Below, one piece after another: positions 16,200 through 24,667 of a DNA stretch of 64,000 bases (position 1 is its first letter; each line of letters begins with the position of its first letter). The stretch covers positions 124,001-188,000 of the forward strand of contig CAVZGE010000007.1 of the NCBI GenBank assembly GCA_963774745.1. Reading direction: 5' to 3'. The notes under the pieces are model-generated. The model was not told the origin of the DNA, ran no database searches, and saw only the letters and a list, made by a program, of their open reading frames with translations. This DNA is from Prado023 sp963774745. Its GTDB lineage: Bacteria > Actinomycetota > Actinomycetes > S36-B12 > CAIYMF01. A program made the translations under genes and the position numbers.

Positions 16200-18035
16200 A
16201 TGGCCGCTCGACGCGGTTCGGTCATCCCGCTGATCATCGCCGGGCTGCTCGGCCTGGTCCTGATCATCGCGGTCCGGCAGTGGATGGGCGGCGACGACGG
16301 CGCCACCGGGGCAACTGGCGATCCCACCGGGTCGGCCCCCACGGGGACCCAGGCCCCCGAGGGCTGCACGACGGTGTCGATCGTGGCCTCGAGTGAGAAG
16401 GCTGCCCTGCTCAGCACGCTGGCTGCGCGCTACAACGGCTCCAGCCCGCAGGTGGACGGGGCGTGCATGTGGATGTCGGTGTCCACGAAGGCCAGCGGTG
16501 CGGCCGCGACGGCGCTGGCGCGCGGCTGGGACGAGAAGGTCGACGGGGTCCGGCCCGACGTCTGGAGCCCGGCGTCGAGCTCCTGGGCGGTCCTGGTCGA
16601 CCAGGGGGCCGCCGACCTCGACCGACCCAGCCCGATGCCCAAGGAGCGTCCCTCGCTCGTGCAGACCCCGCTGGTGATCGCCATGCCGCTGCCGATGGCC
16701 CAGGCGCTGGGCTGGCCCGACGCGCAGATCGGCTGGAAGGACCTCGCGGCCATCGCCAGGGCGCCGAAGGGATGGGCGAGCAAGGACCACCCCGAGTGGG
16801 GCCGGTTCAAGCTCGGCAAGACCAACCCGTACTTCTCCACCTCCGGGCTCAACGCCACGATCGCGTCCTACTTCGCGGCCACCGGCGTCTCCAGCGACCT
16901 CACCTCGGCCCAGGTCGCCGACCCCGAGACCCGGGCCTTCGTCAAGCAGCTGGAGTCCTCGGTCGTCCACTACGGCGACACCACCCTGACGTTCCTGGAC
17001 AACATGAGCCGTGAGGCGGCCGCCGGGCAGGGCCTGACCTACGTCTCGGCGGTCACGGTCGAGGAGAAGTCCGTCCTGGACTACAACCTCGGCAACCCGA
17101 CCGGGAACCCCGCGACCCTGGGCCAGCAGCCGCCGCCGACCGTGCCGCTCGCCGCGGTCTACCCCTCCGACGGGACCCTGGTCTCGGACAATCCCTGGAT
17201 CACCCTGGACGCCGAGTGGGTGGACGACGCGAAGGCCCGCGCCGCCGCGGACTTCCTGGCCTGGCTGCACCAGCCGGCGCAGCAGACGACGTTCACCGAC
17301 GCCGGGTTCCGGACCTTCGAGGGGGAGCCCGGAGCGCCGATCACCCAGGCCAACGGGATGCTCCCCGCCGGTCCGGCGAACATCCTCCTGCCACCCTCTC
17401 CCGCCGTCCTGGCTGAAGTGCAGGAGTCCTGGGACGAGCTGCGCAAGCGGGCGCGGGTGCTGTTCGTGATGGACGTGTCCGGGTCGATGGGCGAGCTGGT
17501 CACGTCCTCGGGCCAGACGAAGCTGGCGCTGGCGCAGGCGGCCGCGATCTCGGCGTTCGACGGCTTCGCCGCCGACGACGAGGTGGGGCTCTGGGCGTTC
17601 GCGACCGAGCGCGGCCCCAACCTGGAACCGTGGGTGGAGCTGCAGCCGGTGGGTCCGGCCGGCGCGTCGGTCCCCGCGATGCAGTCCGATGTGGCCAGCT
17701 TGGTCCCCGACGGCGGCACGGCCCTCTACGCGACGCTGCGCGAGGCGCAGGCTCGGGTGCTGGCCGACCTGGACACGAAGCGCATCAACGCCATCGTCCT
17801 GCTCTCCGACGGGGTGAACGAGTACCCGCCCGACAACGACCTCGACAGCCTGCTCGAGCAGCTGCAGGGCGAGAGCCTGGACACCAGCGTGCGCGTGTTC
17901 CCCATCGGCTACGGGGAGGGTGCGGACCCCGAGTCGCTCGGGGCGATCGCCGAGGCCTCCCGGGGCCAGTACTACGAGGCGAACGATCCGGCCAGCATCG
18001 AGAAGGTCCTGGCCAGCGTGCTGTCGAACTTCTGA
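16200..18035 (+). CDS. Substrate-binding and VWA domain protein, membrane-anchored
   Basis: A 611-residue exported protein. A single N-terminal hydrophobic helix (VIPLIIAGLLGLVLIIAVRQ, about 7-26) acts as anchor or signal. Residues about 55-400 form a periplasmic solute-binding-like domain (SVSTKASGAAATALARGW, WSPASSSWAVL, TPLVIAMPLPMAQALG). Residues about 415-605 are a von Willebrand A domain with a complete MIDAS: DVSGSMG near residue 422, the Thr in PDGGTALYATL, and the Asp in IVLLSDGVNE. Such proteins are common in actinobacteria and are thought to bind metal or ligand at the cell surface. The ATG at 16200 has AGGAGG at 16188-16193. The next gene starts 25 bases after the stop and is probably co-transcribed. 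Confidence 0.88.
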   Translation: MAARRGSVIPLIIAGLLGLVLIIAVRQWMGGDDGATGATGDPTGSAPTGTQAPEGCTTVSIVASSEKAALLSTLAARYNGSSPQVDGACMWMSVSTKASGAAATALARGWDEKVDGVRPDVWSPASSSWAVLVDQGAADLDRPSPMPKERPSLVQTPLVIAMPLPMAQALGWPDAQIGWKDLAAIARAPKGWASKDHPEWGRFKLGKTNPYFSTSGLNATIASYFAATGVSSDLTSAQVADPETRAFVKQLESSVVHYGDTTLTFLDNMSREAAAGQGLTYVSAVTVEEKSVLDYNLGNPTGNPATLGQQPPPTVPLAAVYPSDGTLVSDNPWITLDAEWVDDAKARAAADFLAWLHQPAQQTTFTDAGFRTFEGEPGAPITQANGMLPAGPANILLPPSPAVLAEVQESWDELRKRARVLFVMDVSGSMGELVTSSGQTKLALAQAAAISAFDGFAADDEVGLWAFATERGPNLEPWVELQPVGPAGASVPAMQSDVASLVPDGGTALYATLREAQARVLADLDTKRINAIVLLSDGVNEYPPDNDLDSLLEQLQGESLDTSVRVFPIGYGEGADPESLGAIAEASRGQYYEANDPASIEKVLASVLSNF

Positions 18036-18060
18036 CCGGCGAACCCGGCAGACTGGACCC

Positions 18061-18831
18061 ATGTCCGCCCGTGACGAGCTCCGCGACCCCTGGGGGTGGC
18101 TGGTCGCCGCCGTGTCCGGCGGGCTGGCGTGGGCCGTGCTCGGCACCTCCGGGATCGGGGCCGTGCTGGTGGGGCTGCTGATCGGCCTCGTCGTGCTCGC
18201 GACGAAGGTCGCCGTGGGGACCGTGCGCACCCGGGGAGACGAGCCGGCCGCGATCGACCGACCCCGGGACAGGCTGCCCGAAGCCCCCCGCGACAGCATC
18301 CAGGCCGGCCTGCTGAGGCGCTCGCACGCCGCGGTGGAGCGGATCGAGGACCTCGTGGGTCGCCCGTCCGACCCGTGGATCGCCAGCGAGGTCCGCAGCG
18401 TCCTGACCGACAGCAGGCCCGTCGTCGAGGCCATCGCCGAGATGGCCGGGCGGGTCACCCTGCTCGACTCGAGCATCGCGGCCGCGCGACCGAACGCGCT
18501 GGCGCAGGAGATCGCGGTCCTGCAGGGGCAGGTGCAGCGCACCACCGACCCCGAGGTGCGCCGCGAGCAGGAGAAGGCCCTGGCTGCCCTGGACAGCCAG
18601 GCTGACTCCGTGGAGCGACTGCTGCGCCGCCGCGACTCCGCCCTGGCGCAGATGCAGGCCTCCACGGTCGGGCTGGAGGGCCTGGCCGCGCGCAGCGGGG
18701 AGCTCGTCGCCCTTGGCCCCGCCGGTCACGACACCGAGCAGGCGACCCGGATCGTGGCGGACCTGACGAACTCGCTGGACGCCGTGCGCTCGGGCGTCGA
18801 CGAGGCCCGCACGATCCTGCGCGACCTCTGA
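18061..18831 (+). CDS. Membrane protein with long cytoplasmic coiled coil
   Basis: A 256-residue protein with two close N-terminal hydrophobic helices (GWLVAAVSGGLAWAVLG and GIGAVLVGLLIGLVVLATKVAV, about 12-55) followed by about 190 hydrophilic residues with strong coiled-coil character (NALAQEIAVLQGQVQRTTD, EQEKALAALDSQADSVERLL). It is on the same transcript as the VWA protein (25-base gap). Small coiled-coil membrane proteins often accompany VWA/solute-binding proteins in actinobacteria, so a joint complex is likely, but the role is unknown. It converges on the nitroreductase gene with a 26-base gap containing a weak hairpin. Confidence 0.75.
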   Translation: MSARDELRDPWGWLVAAVSGGLAWAVLGTSGIGAVLVGLLIGLVVLATKVAVGTVRTRGDEPAAIDRPRDRLPEAPRDSIQAGLLRRSHAAVERIEDLVGRPSDPWIASEVRSVLTDSRPVVEAIAEMAGRVTLLDSSIAAARPNALAQEIAVLQGQVQRTTDPEVRREQEKALAALDSQADSVERLLRRRDSALAQMQASTVGLEGLAARSGELVALGPAGHDTEQATRIVADLTNSLDAVRSGVDEARTILRDL

Positions 18832-18857
18832 CCGTGCGGTCGGTGTCCCGCGATCGC

Positions 18858-19559
18858 TCAGGCCACCGACACCACGCGCTCGTAGGACAACCGCGGGCTG
18901 CGCGGGAACTGCCCGTCAGCGGCCGGGTGGCCGATGTTGACCACGAGGAACGAGCGCTGCCGGCCGTCCGGGAAGAAGTCCGCGTCCACACCGGCCTTGT
19001 CGAAGCCGCCCATCGGCCCGGCGGCCAGGCCCGCGGCGCGCACCCCGAGCAGGAAGTAGCCGGCCTGCAGCGCGCCGTTGAAGGCCCCGAACGTGTGCCG
19101 TGCGGACTCGTCGAGGAACCGCTCCCGCGCGGTCGGCGCACTGGGGAGGACCTCCGGCAGCGTGTCGTGGAAGTCGACGTCGTAGCTCAGGATCGCCACC
19201 AGCGGCGCCGACTGCGACTTCGCCCGGTTGCCCGGGGACAGGCGGGCGATGAGCCGCTCGCGTGCCTCGGACGAGCGCACCAGGGTCACGCGCATCGGCT
19301 GGCCGTTCATGGCGGTGGGTGCCCACTTCACGAGCTCGTGGACCGCGCGCATCTGCGCGTCGGTCACCGGCTCGTCGGTGAACCGGTAGGCGGTGTGCGC
19401 CGTGCGGAACAGCAGGTCGGACGCCGAGTCCGCCAGGGCCAGGGGCGCCACGTCCGCGACGGCGTGCAGGCCAGCAGCGCTGCGCCCGGAGGCGTCGCGC
19501 CCCGGGGCGGCGCGGTGGGCACTGTCGATGGCGGCGGCGGTGGGCAGGGCGGCGGTCAT
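18858..19559 (-). CDS. Nitroreductase family protein, RutE-like (malonic semialdehyde reductase-like)
   Basis: A 233-residue FMN-dependent reductase. From about residue 50 it follows the RutE/HadB subgroup: FRTAHTAYRFTDEPVTDAQM, KWAPTAMNGQPMRV, LSPGNRAKSQSAPLVAI, GALQAGYFLLGVRAAGLAAG and PMGGFDKAGVDADFF. RutE reduces malonic semialdehyde to 3-hydroxypropionate in pyrimidine breakdown, but no other rut gene is here, so the substrate is open. An N-terminal extension of about 40 Ala-rich residues is unusual for the family. The start has GGAGGAACC directly before ATG, and an AT-rich imperfect palindrome lies just upstream. Confidence 0.85.
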   Translation of the reverse strand: MTAALPTAAAIDSAHRAAPGRDASGRSAAGLHAVADVAPLALADSASDLLFRTAHTAYRFTDEPVTDAQMRAVHELVKWAPTAMNGQPMRVTLVRSSEARERLIARLSPGNRAKSQSAPLVAILSYDVDFHDTLPEVLPSAPTARERFLDESARHTFGAFNGALQAGYFLLGVRAAGLAAGPMGGFDKAGVDADFFPDGRQRSFLVVNIGHPAADGQFPRSPRLSYERVVSVA

Positions 19560-19568
19560 GGTTCCTCC

Positions 19569-19592
19569 GTAGATAGTTGAACTGTCATCTAC
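19569..19592. promoter_or_regulatory. Palindromic operator candidate upstream of nitroreductase gene
   Basis: GTAGAT (19569-19574) and ATCTAC (19587-19592) are perfect 6-bp inverted arms around a 12-base centre, in an AT-richer patch only 10 bases upstream of the nitroreductase ATG. A repressor bound here (MarR or HxlR types often control such genes) would block initiation. No regulator gene is adjacent. Confidence 0.4.
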
Positions 19593-19631
19593 CTACCCAA
19601 CCACCGACGATCCCGATCCATTCCCCGGCGA

Positions 19632-22199
19632 TCATCGCGCCCGTCGCGACTCCTCCTGGCAGGCCAGCGCGAGGGCGACGTCGTCCCGGCGCTCGAGGAC
19701 GACCCGGCGCAGCCCAGCAGGCAGGTCGCCGGCGAGCAGCCGGTCGGCGACCTCCAGGGTCGCCGGATCGATGGGCGGGAACAGCCCGCCCGCGAGCGCG
19801 AGGGCCTCTCCTGGCGAGCGACTGGTGAACAGCCCGCCGATCTGGTCGACATAGAGCTGTCGGTACCCGTCGAGCAGCCCTGCTGGCGTGTCCGGGTGGG
19901 CGAAGCCAGCCAGGGTCGCGACAAGGGCCATGTTGGACAGCCCCCCGGAGACGGCGCTGTCCCACGCCGCGGACTTGGCCCGCGCCGAGGGCACAGCCGC
20001 CCGGGCCTGGGCGGCGAACTGCGTACCCCGGGTCGTCGGATCAGCGGCGAGCTCAGCGTCGATGAGCTCGGCACCCGCTGCACCCAGGGCCGCGCACCGG
20101 ATCACCGCCGCCCAGCGCAGGTCGTCCTCGAGCGGCAGCCCGGGGAGCTCCGCGCGCCCCGAGAGCAGGTCCCCGATCCGGGCCAGTCGCTGCGGATCCG
20201 TGGCCGACTCGAAGTGCAGCCGCGCCAGGGCGAGCTGGCGGTCCGAGCCCGGGTCGGCGGCGTCCAGCATGGCCGCCGTCGCTGCACACACCGTGCGGGC
20301 CACGTCCGCTCGCAGCTCGGGGGCCACGAACGTCGTGCGGGCCGCCACGATCAACCCCCGGAGGGTGTCGATGATGCCCGGCCGGGACTCGTCGACGAGC
20401 CCGGCCAGGGCCACGTCGATGAACTCCTGCGCCGGCATCGCGAGATCGCGGACCTGCTCCCACAGGGCCCCCCAGACCACGGCCCTGGGCAGGGAGTCGG
20501 CCAACGCCGCCACGCCCACCCGAGCCGTCGCCATGCTTGCCGGATCCAGGCGCACCTTGGCGTAGGTGAGGTCGTCGTCGTTGACCAGGAGCAGGTCGGC
20601 GGCGGGCACCCCCACGAGCTCGGCGACCTCGACCTCGGCCCCCGGCACGTCGATCTCCACCCGGGCGTCGCGCACCAGCCGGCGCTCCCCGTCGACGTCG
20701 GTCCAGCGGTACAGCCCGAGGGCCACCCGATGTGGACGCAGCACCTGGCTGACGCCGACCGGTCGCGTGGCGGGCAGCTGGGCGATCCGCACGGACGCGT
20801 AGCGCCCAGCCCCGTCGAGGTCCACCTGCGCCTCGAGCGTGGTGACCCCGGGCTCCTGGAGCCATACCCGGGCCCACGCCCCGAGGTCGCGGCCGCTGGC
20901 CTGCTCCAGCTCGGTCAGGAGGTCGGCCAGGGTCGCGTTGCCCCAGGCATGCCGCTCGAAGTACGCGTTCACCCCCGCCAGGAAGGCGTCGTAGCCGACG
21001 TAGGCGACCAGCTGCTTGAGCACGGAGGCGCCCTTGGCGTAGGTGATCCCGTCGAACTGCTGCCAGATGCCCTCGAGCTCCGGGATGTCGGCGACCACCG
21101 GGTGGGTCGAGGGCAGCTGGTCCTGGACGTAGGCCCACGCCTTCTGCGCCAGGGCGAAGGTCGTCCATGCGTCGGTGAACCGCGTGGCCGACGCGGCCAC
21201 GCCGAAGCCGGCCCAGTTCGCGAACGACTCGTTGAGCCACAGGTCGTCCCACCACCGCATCGTGACGAGGTCGCCGAACCACATGTGCGCCATCTCGTGG
21301 CAGATCACCATCGCCCGGGTCTCCCGGGCGGCCTCGGTGACCCGGGACCGGTACAGGTAGGCGTCCTCGCGGAACGTGACCACTCCCGGGTTCTCCATGG
21401 CACCGAAGTTGAACTCCGGGACGAACACCTGGTCGTACTTGCCGAACGGGTAGGGCACCACGAACTCGCGCTCGTAGTGCGCCAGCCCGGCGCGGGTGAT
21501 CGCCAGGATCTCCTCGGCATCCAGGTGCTCGGCCATCGAGGCCCGGGCGAACAGCCCCAACGGATAGGTGCCATGCGGCCCGGAGTACTCCGAGCGCACG
21601 ACGTGGAAGGGCCCGGCGCACAGGGCGGCAAGGTAGGTGGGCAGCCGGGGCGTCTGCGCGAACACCCATCGTCCGAGGCCGGGCTCGACCTCCGTCGGCG
21701 CGGGCGTGGGGCTGTTGGAGACCAGCTGCCACCCGGCCGGGGCGATCACGTCCCAGGTGAACCGGGCCTTGAGGTCGGGCTGCTCGAAGCAGGCGAACAC
21801 CCGGCGCGCGTCCGCGGCTGCGCACTGGGTGTAGAGGTAGGTGGCCCCATCGGTCGGGTCCACCGAGCGGTGCAGGCCCTCACCGGTGTGCATGTACGGG
21901 CAGCGGGCAGTCACGACCAGCTCGTTCTCGGCGCCGAGGTCCGGCAGCGACAGGCGCGCCCCGTCGTACCCGGTCAGGTCCAGCGCCCGACCGTTGAGCT
22001 CGGCAGAGAGCACGTCGTCGGCGATCAGGTCGACCCAGGTGGACTCGCCCGGACTCCGGCAGGTGAACCGGATCGTGCTGCAGGAGCCGAACGATGCCTG
22101 CGACTGCGCCGCCCGCAGGTCGATCGCGATCACGTACGACTCGACCTCGAGGAGCTCCGCGCGGCCCGCGGCCTGGGACCTGGTGATGTTCTCCGACAC
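19632..22199 (-). CDS. pepN: Aminopeptidase N, M1 family (PepN)
   Basis: An 855-residue zinc aminopeptidase that trims N-terminal residues from peptides in the cytosol; length is normal for actinobacterial PepN. The exopeptidase motif FGAMENPG is near residue 265, the zinc motif HEMAHMWFGD near 300, with the third ligand Glu in WLNESFANW about 18 residues on. The N-terminal beta domain begins at about residue 15 and a helical ERAP-like C-terminal domain covers about 520-850. I place the start at the GTG at 22199 (MSENITRSQAAGRAELL, the actinobacterial form) because GGGAGG is 9 bases upstream; the ATG at 22208 is directly next to that GGGAGG and poorly spaced. It is divergent from the sigma factor gene. 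Confidence 0.93.
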   Translation of the reverse strand: MSENITRSQAAGRAELLEVESYVIAIDLRAAQSQASFGSCSTIRFTCRSPGESTWVDLIADDVLSAELNGRALDLTGYDGARLSLPDLGAENELVVTARCPYMHTGEGLHRSVDPTDGATYLYTQCAAADARRVFACFEQPDLKARFTWDVIAPAGWQLVSNSPTPAPTEVEPGLGRWVFAQTPRLPTYLAALCAGPFHVVRSEYSGPHGTYPLGLFARASMAEHLDAEEILAITRAGLAHYEREFVVPYPFGKYDQVFVPEFNFGAMENPGVVTFREDAYLYRSRVTEAARETRAMVICHEMAHMWFGDLVTMRWWDDLWLNESFANWAGFGVAASATRFTDAWTTFALAQKAWAYVQDQLPSTHPVVADIPELEGIWQQFDGITYAKGASVLKQLVAYVGYDAFLAGVNAYFERHAWGNATLADLLTELEQASGRDLGAWARVWLQEPGVTTLEAQVDLDGAGRYASVRIAQLPATRPVGVSQVLRPHRVALGLYRWTDVDGERRLVRDARVEIDVPGAEVEVAELVGVPAADLLLVNDDDLTYAKVRLDPASMATARVGVAALADSLPRAVVWGALWEQVRDLAMPAQEFIDVALAGLVDESRPGIIDTLRGLIVAARTTFVAPELRADVARTVCAATAAMLDAADPGSDRQLALARLHFESATDPQRLARIGDLLSGRAELPGLPLEDDLRWAAVIRCAALGAAGAELIDAELAADPTTRGTQFAAQARAAVPSARAKSAAWDSAVSGGLSNMALVATLAGFAHPDTPAGLLDGYRQLYVDQIGGLFTSRSPGEALALAGGLFPPIDPATLEVADRLLAGDLPAGLRRVVLERRDDVALALACQEESRRAR

Positions 22200-22309
22200 G
22201 GGAGGCATCCTCCCGCGCCTGACCGGTCGACGCGCCACCGGGGATGCGCGATCCTCCGCTGACCGTGTCCACCACCAGCGCAATCCACCCGAACTACCTG
22301 CCCATTGGT

Positions 22310-22337
22310 GCATCCGAATGGCCCCATTCAGCCGAAT
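22310..22337 (+). promoter_or_regulatory. SigK-type promoter of the sigma factor gene
   Basis: GCATCC (22310-22315), a 16-base spacer, and CCGAAT (22332-22337) closely match the mycobacterial SigK promoter as I recall it (CCATCC, about 16-17 bases, CCGAAT). The predicted transcript starts near 22344, about 60 bases before the ATG at 22405 and its AGGAGG. Positive autoregulation of this sigma factor is inferred. The spacer itself holds a perfect palindrome, GAATGGCCCCATTC (22316-22329), which could be an operator. Confidence 0.65.
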
Positions 22338-22404
22338 ACGTGGGTGACAGCGTCATCGACATGCCGCGCACCGCGCGCAGGAGCCGACCGAGGAGGTGCC
22401 CGGG

Positions 22405-23043
22405 ATGAGCGTGATCGCACCTGTTGCGCGCATTCCCGCGGGGCGCTCGCACCACGAGGTGCGCATCTTTGGCACTATCGGTCCCATGCAGCCTGAGATG
22501 ACCGACCTGGAGGTCGCCCTCGGCTTCCGCTCCGGCCATGAGGACTCCCTGGCTGAGGCGTACCGCCGGTGGTCCCGGTTGGTCCATGCCACCGCGATGC
22601 GGTCCACGGGCAACGCCGAGGACGCCGCCGACATCACGCAGACGGTCTTCGTCAACGCGTGGCGGGGCCGGGAGACGTTCCGGCCCGAGGCGGGGTCGCT
22701 TCCCGGCTGGTTGATGACGATCACCCGCCGGCGGATCGCCGACCACTGGGAGTCCCGGACCCGGGACGCCAAGGTGCGCTCAGCGGTGGAGGCCGTGGAG
22801 CCGGCCATCGATTTCGCCCCGCCGGACACCGAGCGCATCGCCGCGCAGATGTTCGTCGCCGACGAGATCGAGCGGCTGGGCGATCCCGCGGGCCGGATCG
22901 TCCGGATGGCATTCTACGAGGACCTGACCCATACCCAGATCGCCGAACGGCTGCAGATGCCGATCGGCACCGTGAAGAGCCACATACGCAGGTCGCTGGA
23001 ACGGCTGCGGGCAAGGATGGAGGTGGAAGATGTCGCACTGTGA
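22405..23043 (+). CDS. sigK: ECF sigma-70 family RNA polymerase sigma factor, SigK-like
   Basis: A 212-residue ECF sigma factor. Region 2 runs about 45-110 (LAEAYRRWSRLVHATAMRST, AEDAADITQTVFVNAWRG, LPGWLMTITRRRIAD); region 4 about 150-205 (MAFYEDLTHTQIAERLQMPI GTVKSHIRRSL, helix-turn-helix). It is assigned as SigK-like because the next gene is an RskA-type anti-sigma factor, a fasciclin gene is close by, and a SigK-like promoter lies upstream. The ATG at 22405 is supported by AGGAGG at 22391-22396; it gives an N-terminal extension of about 27 residues compared with the ATG at 22486, which has no ribosome site. The stop lies 14 bases inside the anti-sigma gene, so the two are coupled. Confidence 0.88.
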   Translation: MSVIAPVARIPAGRSHHEVRIFGTIGPMQPEMTDLEVALGFRSGHEDSLAEAYRRWSRLVHATAMRSTGNAEDAADITQTVFVNAWRGRETFRPEAGSLPGWLMTITRRRIADHWESRTRDAKVRSAVEAVEPAIDFAPPDTERIAAQMFVADEIERLGDPAGRIVRMAFYEDLTHTQIAERLQMPIGTVKSHIRRSLERLRARMEVEDVAL

Positions 23044-23815
23044 CGAGACGACCCTGGCGCTGGCTGCCCTCGGTGAGGACATCCCCGCCGACGAGGCCGC
23101 GCACCTGAACAGCTGCTCGTTGTGCACGGCCGACGTCGCCGAGCTCATCGAGGTCGTGACCCTGGGCCGTGAGGCGCCCGCTGAGCTGTCAGCTGTCCCC
23201 GACAGCGTGTGGGCCGGGATCCGCGCGGAGCTGTCGCTGGCCGGTGCCCCCGACGGAGCCGATGCCGGGTCCGAGGTCCACCGCCTCCCCGCGCCCGCGG
23301 CGTCCACCGCCGATCCTGGCGATGGCGCTGCCGAGGGGACTGTCGTGGCATTCGAGCGTCGGCGCCGTGGGCCCCTGTGGGGCGTCGCCGCGGTCGCGGC
23401 CGCCTCTGGGGCACTCGTCGGCGGTGCCGTCGTGTGGTCAGCGGTCGAGCGCGGCGGGTCCGGGACAGGCTCAACCGAGCAGTTCGTCGCCCAGGCGGTC
23501 CTCGCACCGCTGACCGAGACCGTGTCCGAACCCGGGAAGGCCACGGTGCTGGACAGCGCCGACGGCGAGGTGGTGCGGGTCGACGCCCGCTCCCTTCCGG
23601 CCAACGAGGGCTTCTACGAGGTCTGGCTGCTCGACGCCGACGCCACGAAGCTGGTCGCCCTCGGCGCCCTGCCGGCCGGCTCGATCGGCACGTTCACGGT
23701 CCCTCCGGGCCTGTCGCTCGACGACTTCCCCGTCGTGGACATCTCACTCGAGAGCTATGACGGTGACCCGAGCCACTCCAAGAAGTCACTGATGCGCGGC
23801 ACGTTGGAGGCCTGA
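23030..23815 (+). CDS. rskA: Anti-sigma factor, RskA-like
   Basis: A 261-residue single-pass membrane anti-sigma factor. Residues 1-90 are the cytoplasmic sigma-binding part with HLNSCSLC (H25, C29, C32), a zinc-binding anti-sigma-like motif. A transmembrane helix covers about 117-137 (GVAAVAAASGALVGGAVVW). The extracytoplasmic domain (about 145-261, with EGFYEVWLLDADATKLVALG and the IDISLE-like end VVDISLESYDGD) matches the RskA C-terminal domain. In Mycobacterium, RskA holds SigK at the membrane until it is cut by proteolysis. The gene overlaps the sigma factor gene by 14 bases. Confidence 0.88.
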   Translation: MSHCDETTLALAALGEDIPADEAAHLNSCSLCTADVAELIEVVTLGREAPAELSAVPDSVWAGIRAELSLAGAPDGADAGSEVHRLPAPAASTADPGDGAAEGTVVAFERRRRGPLWGVAAVAAASGALVGGAVVWSAVERGGSGTGSTEQFVAQAVLAPLTETVSEPGKATVLDSADGEVVRVDARSLPANEGFYEVWLLDADATKLVALGALPAGSIGTFTVPPGLSLDDFPVVDISLESYDGDPSHSKKSLMRGTLEA

Positions 23816-23842
23816 CCCGCTCACGGGCCCTACGCTGGGCCG

Positions 23843-24559
23843 GTGACCGCTGCCCTGGCCCTCGCCCCCGGACTCTGGCGGGTGCCCACCATGCGCTGGG
23901 ACCTCATCAACTCGTTCCTGGTGCGCGCCGACGACGGGACGGTGACCCTGGTGGACACCGGGCTGAAGTCCGCGCCCGCCCGGATCCTCGCGGCGCTGGC
24001 CGAGATCGGCTCGGGCCCCACAGAGGTCACGACGATCGTCCTGACACATGCGCACCCCGACCACGCTGGAGGTGCCGCGGACCTGGCCCGCCGCACCTCC
24101 CGGGGGGTCACGGTGCACGCCGACGATGCCGAGTACGTGCGGACCGGAGCCTCACCCCCACGGGACACGGCCCAGCGCCTGGGGCGCCTGGTCACCCGCT
24201 CGCCGGGATTCGAGCCCGCCCCCGTCGCCCGGTCGATGGCCGACGGCGAGCTGCTCGAGGGCAGCGCCCTGCGCGTCCATCACACGCCCGGGCACACGCC
24301 CGGGCACTGCTCGCTGCTCCACGAGCCGTCCGGGACGCTCATCACCGGCGATGCCATCTGGAACATGCGCTCCCGGCGCACCTGGCCGGTGCTGGCGTTC
24401 TGCACGAGCGCGGCCCTGACCGAGCAGACCGCCGCGACCCTGGCCGACCTGGAGTACACCACCGCAGCGTTCACCCACGGCCCGGAGATCCGGGACACCG
24501 GCCGGGAGTCCATCCGGGAGTTCCTGGCGACCCCGCATCGCTTCGGTCCGGGATTGTAG
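23843..24559 (+). CDS. MBL-fold metallo-hydrolase
   Basis: A 238-residue metallo-beta-lactamase-fold hydrolase with a complete dinuclear zinc site: LTHAHPDHAGG (HxHxDH, about residues 67-77), HHTPGHTPGHC (about 145-155), GDAIW (about 170) and a late His in FTHGPE (about 212). It resembles glyoxalase II-like and other small hydrolases; the substrate is not clear. The GTG start lies 27 bases after the anti-sigma stop, so it may be read from the same promoter. A strong terminator follows. Confidence 0.85.
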   Translation: MTAALALAPGLWRVPTMRWDLINSFLVRADDGTVTLVDTGLKSAPARILAALAEIGSGPTEVTTIVLTHAHPDHAGGAADLARRTSRGVTVHADDAEYVRTGASPPRDTAQRLGRLVTRSPGFEPAPVARSMADGELLEGSALRVHHTPGHTPGHCSLLHEPSGTLITGDAIWNMRSRRTWPVLAFCTSAALTEQTAATLADLEYTTAAFTHGPEIRDTGRESIREFLATPHRFGPGL

Positions 24560-24606
24560 CCAGGGGCGTCCCCCCGATCCGCGGATCGGATCGACGGGTG
24601 CCCGCG

Positions 24607-24650
24607 GACATGCCTGTGGCCCCGGATCGCTCCGGGGCCACAGGCATGTC
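24607..24650. terminator. Bidirectional terminator, perfect 20-bp stem
   Basis: A perfect 20-bp stem (24607-24626 with 24631-24650) closes a TCGC tetraloop between the convergent MBL and fasciclin genes. It serves both directions. Confidence 0.9.
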
Positions 24651-24667
24651 GGCGTGCTCGCCAAGGA

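Noticed and set aside
18839..18870. Hairpin between convergent VWA-partner and nitroreductase genes as terminator
   Set aside because: Arms are only 7 bp with an 18-base loop; too weak to list, though some terminator must exist there.
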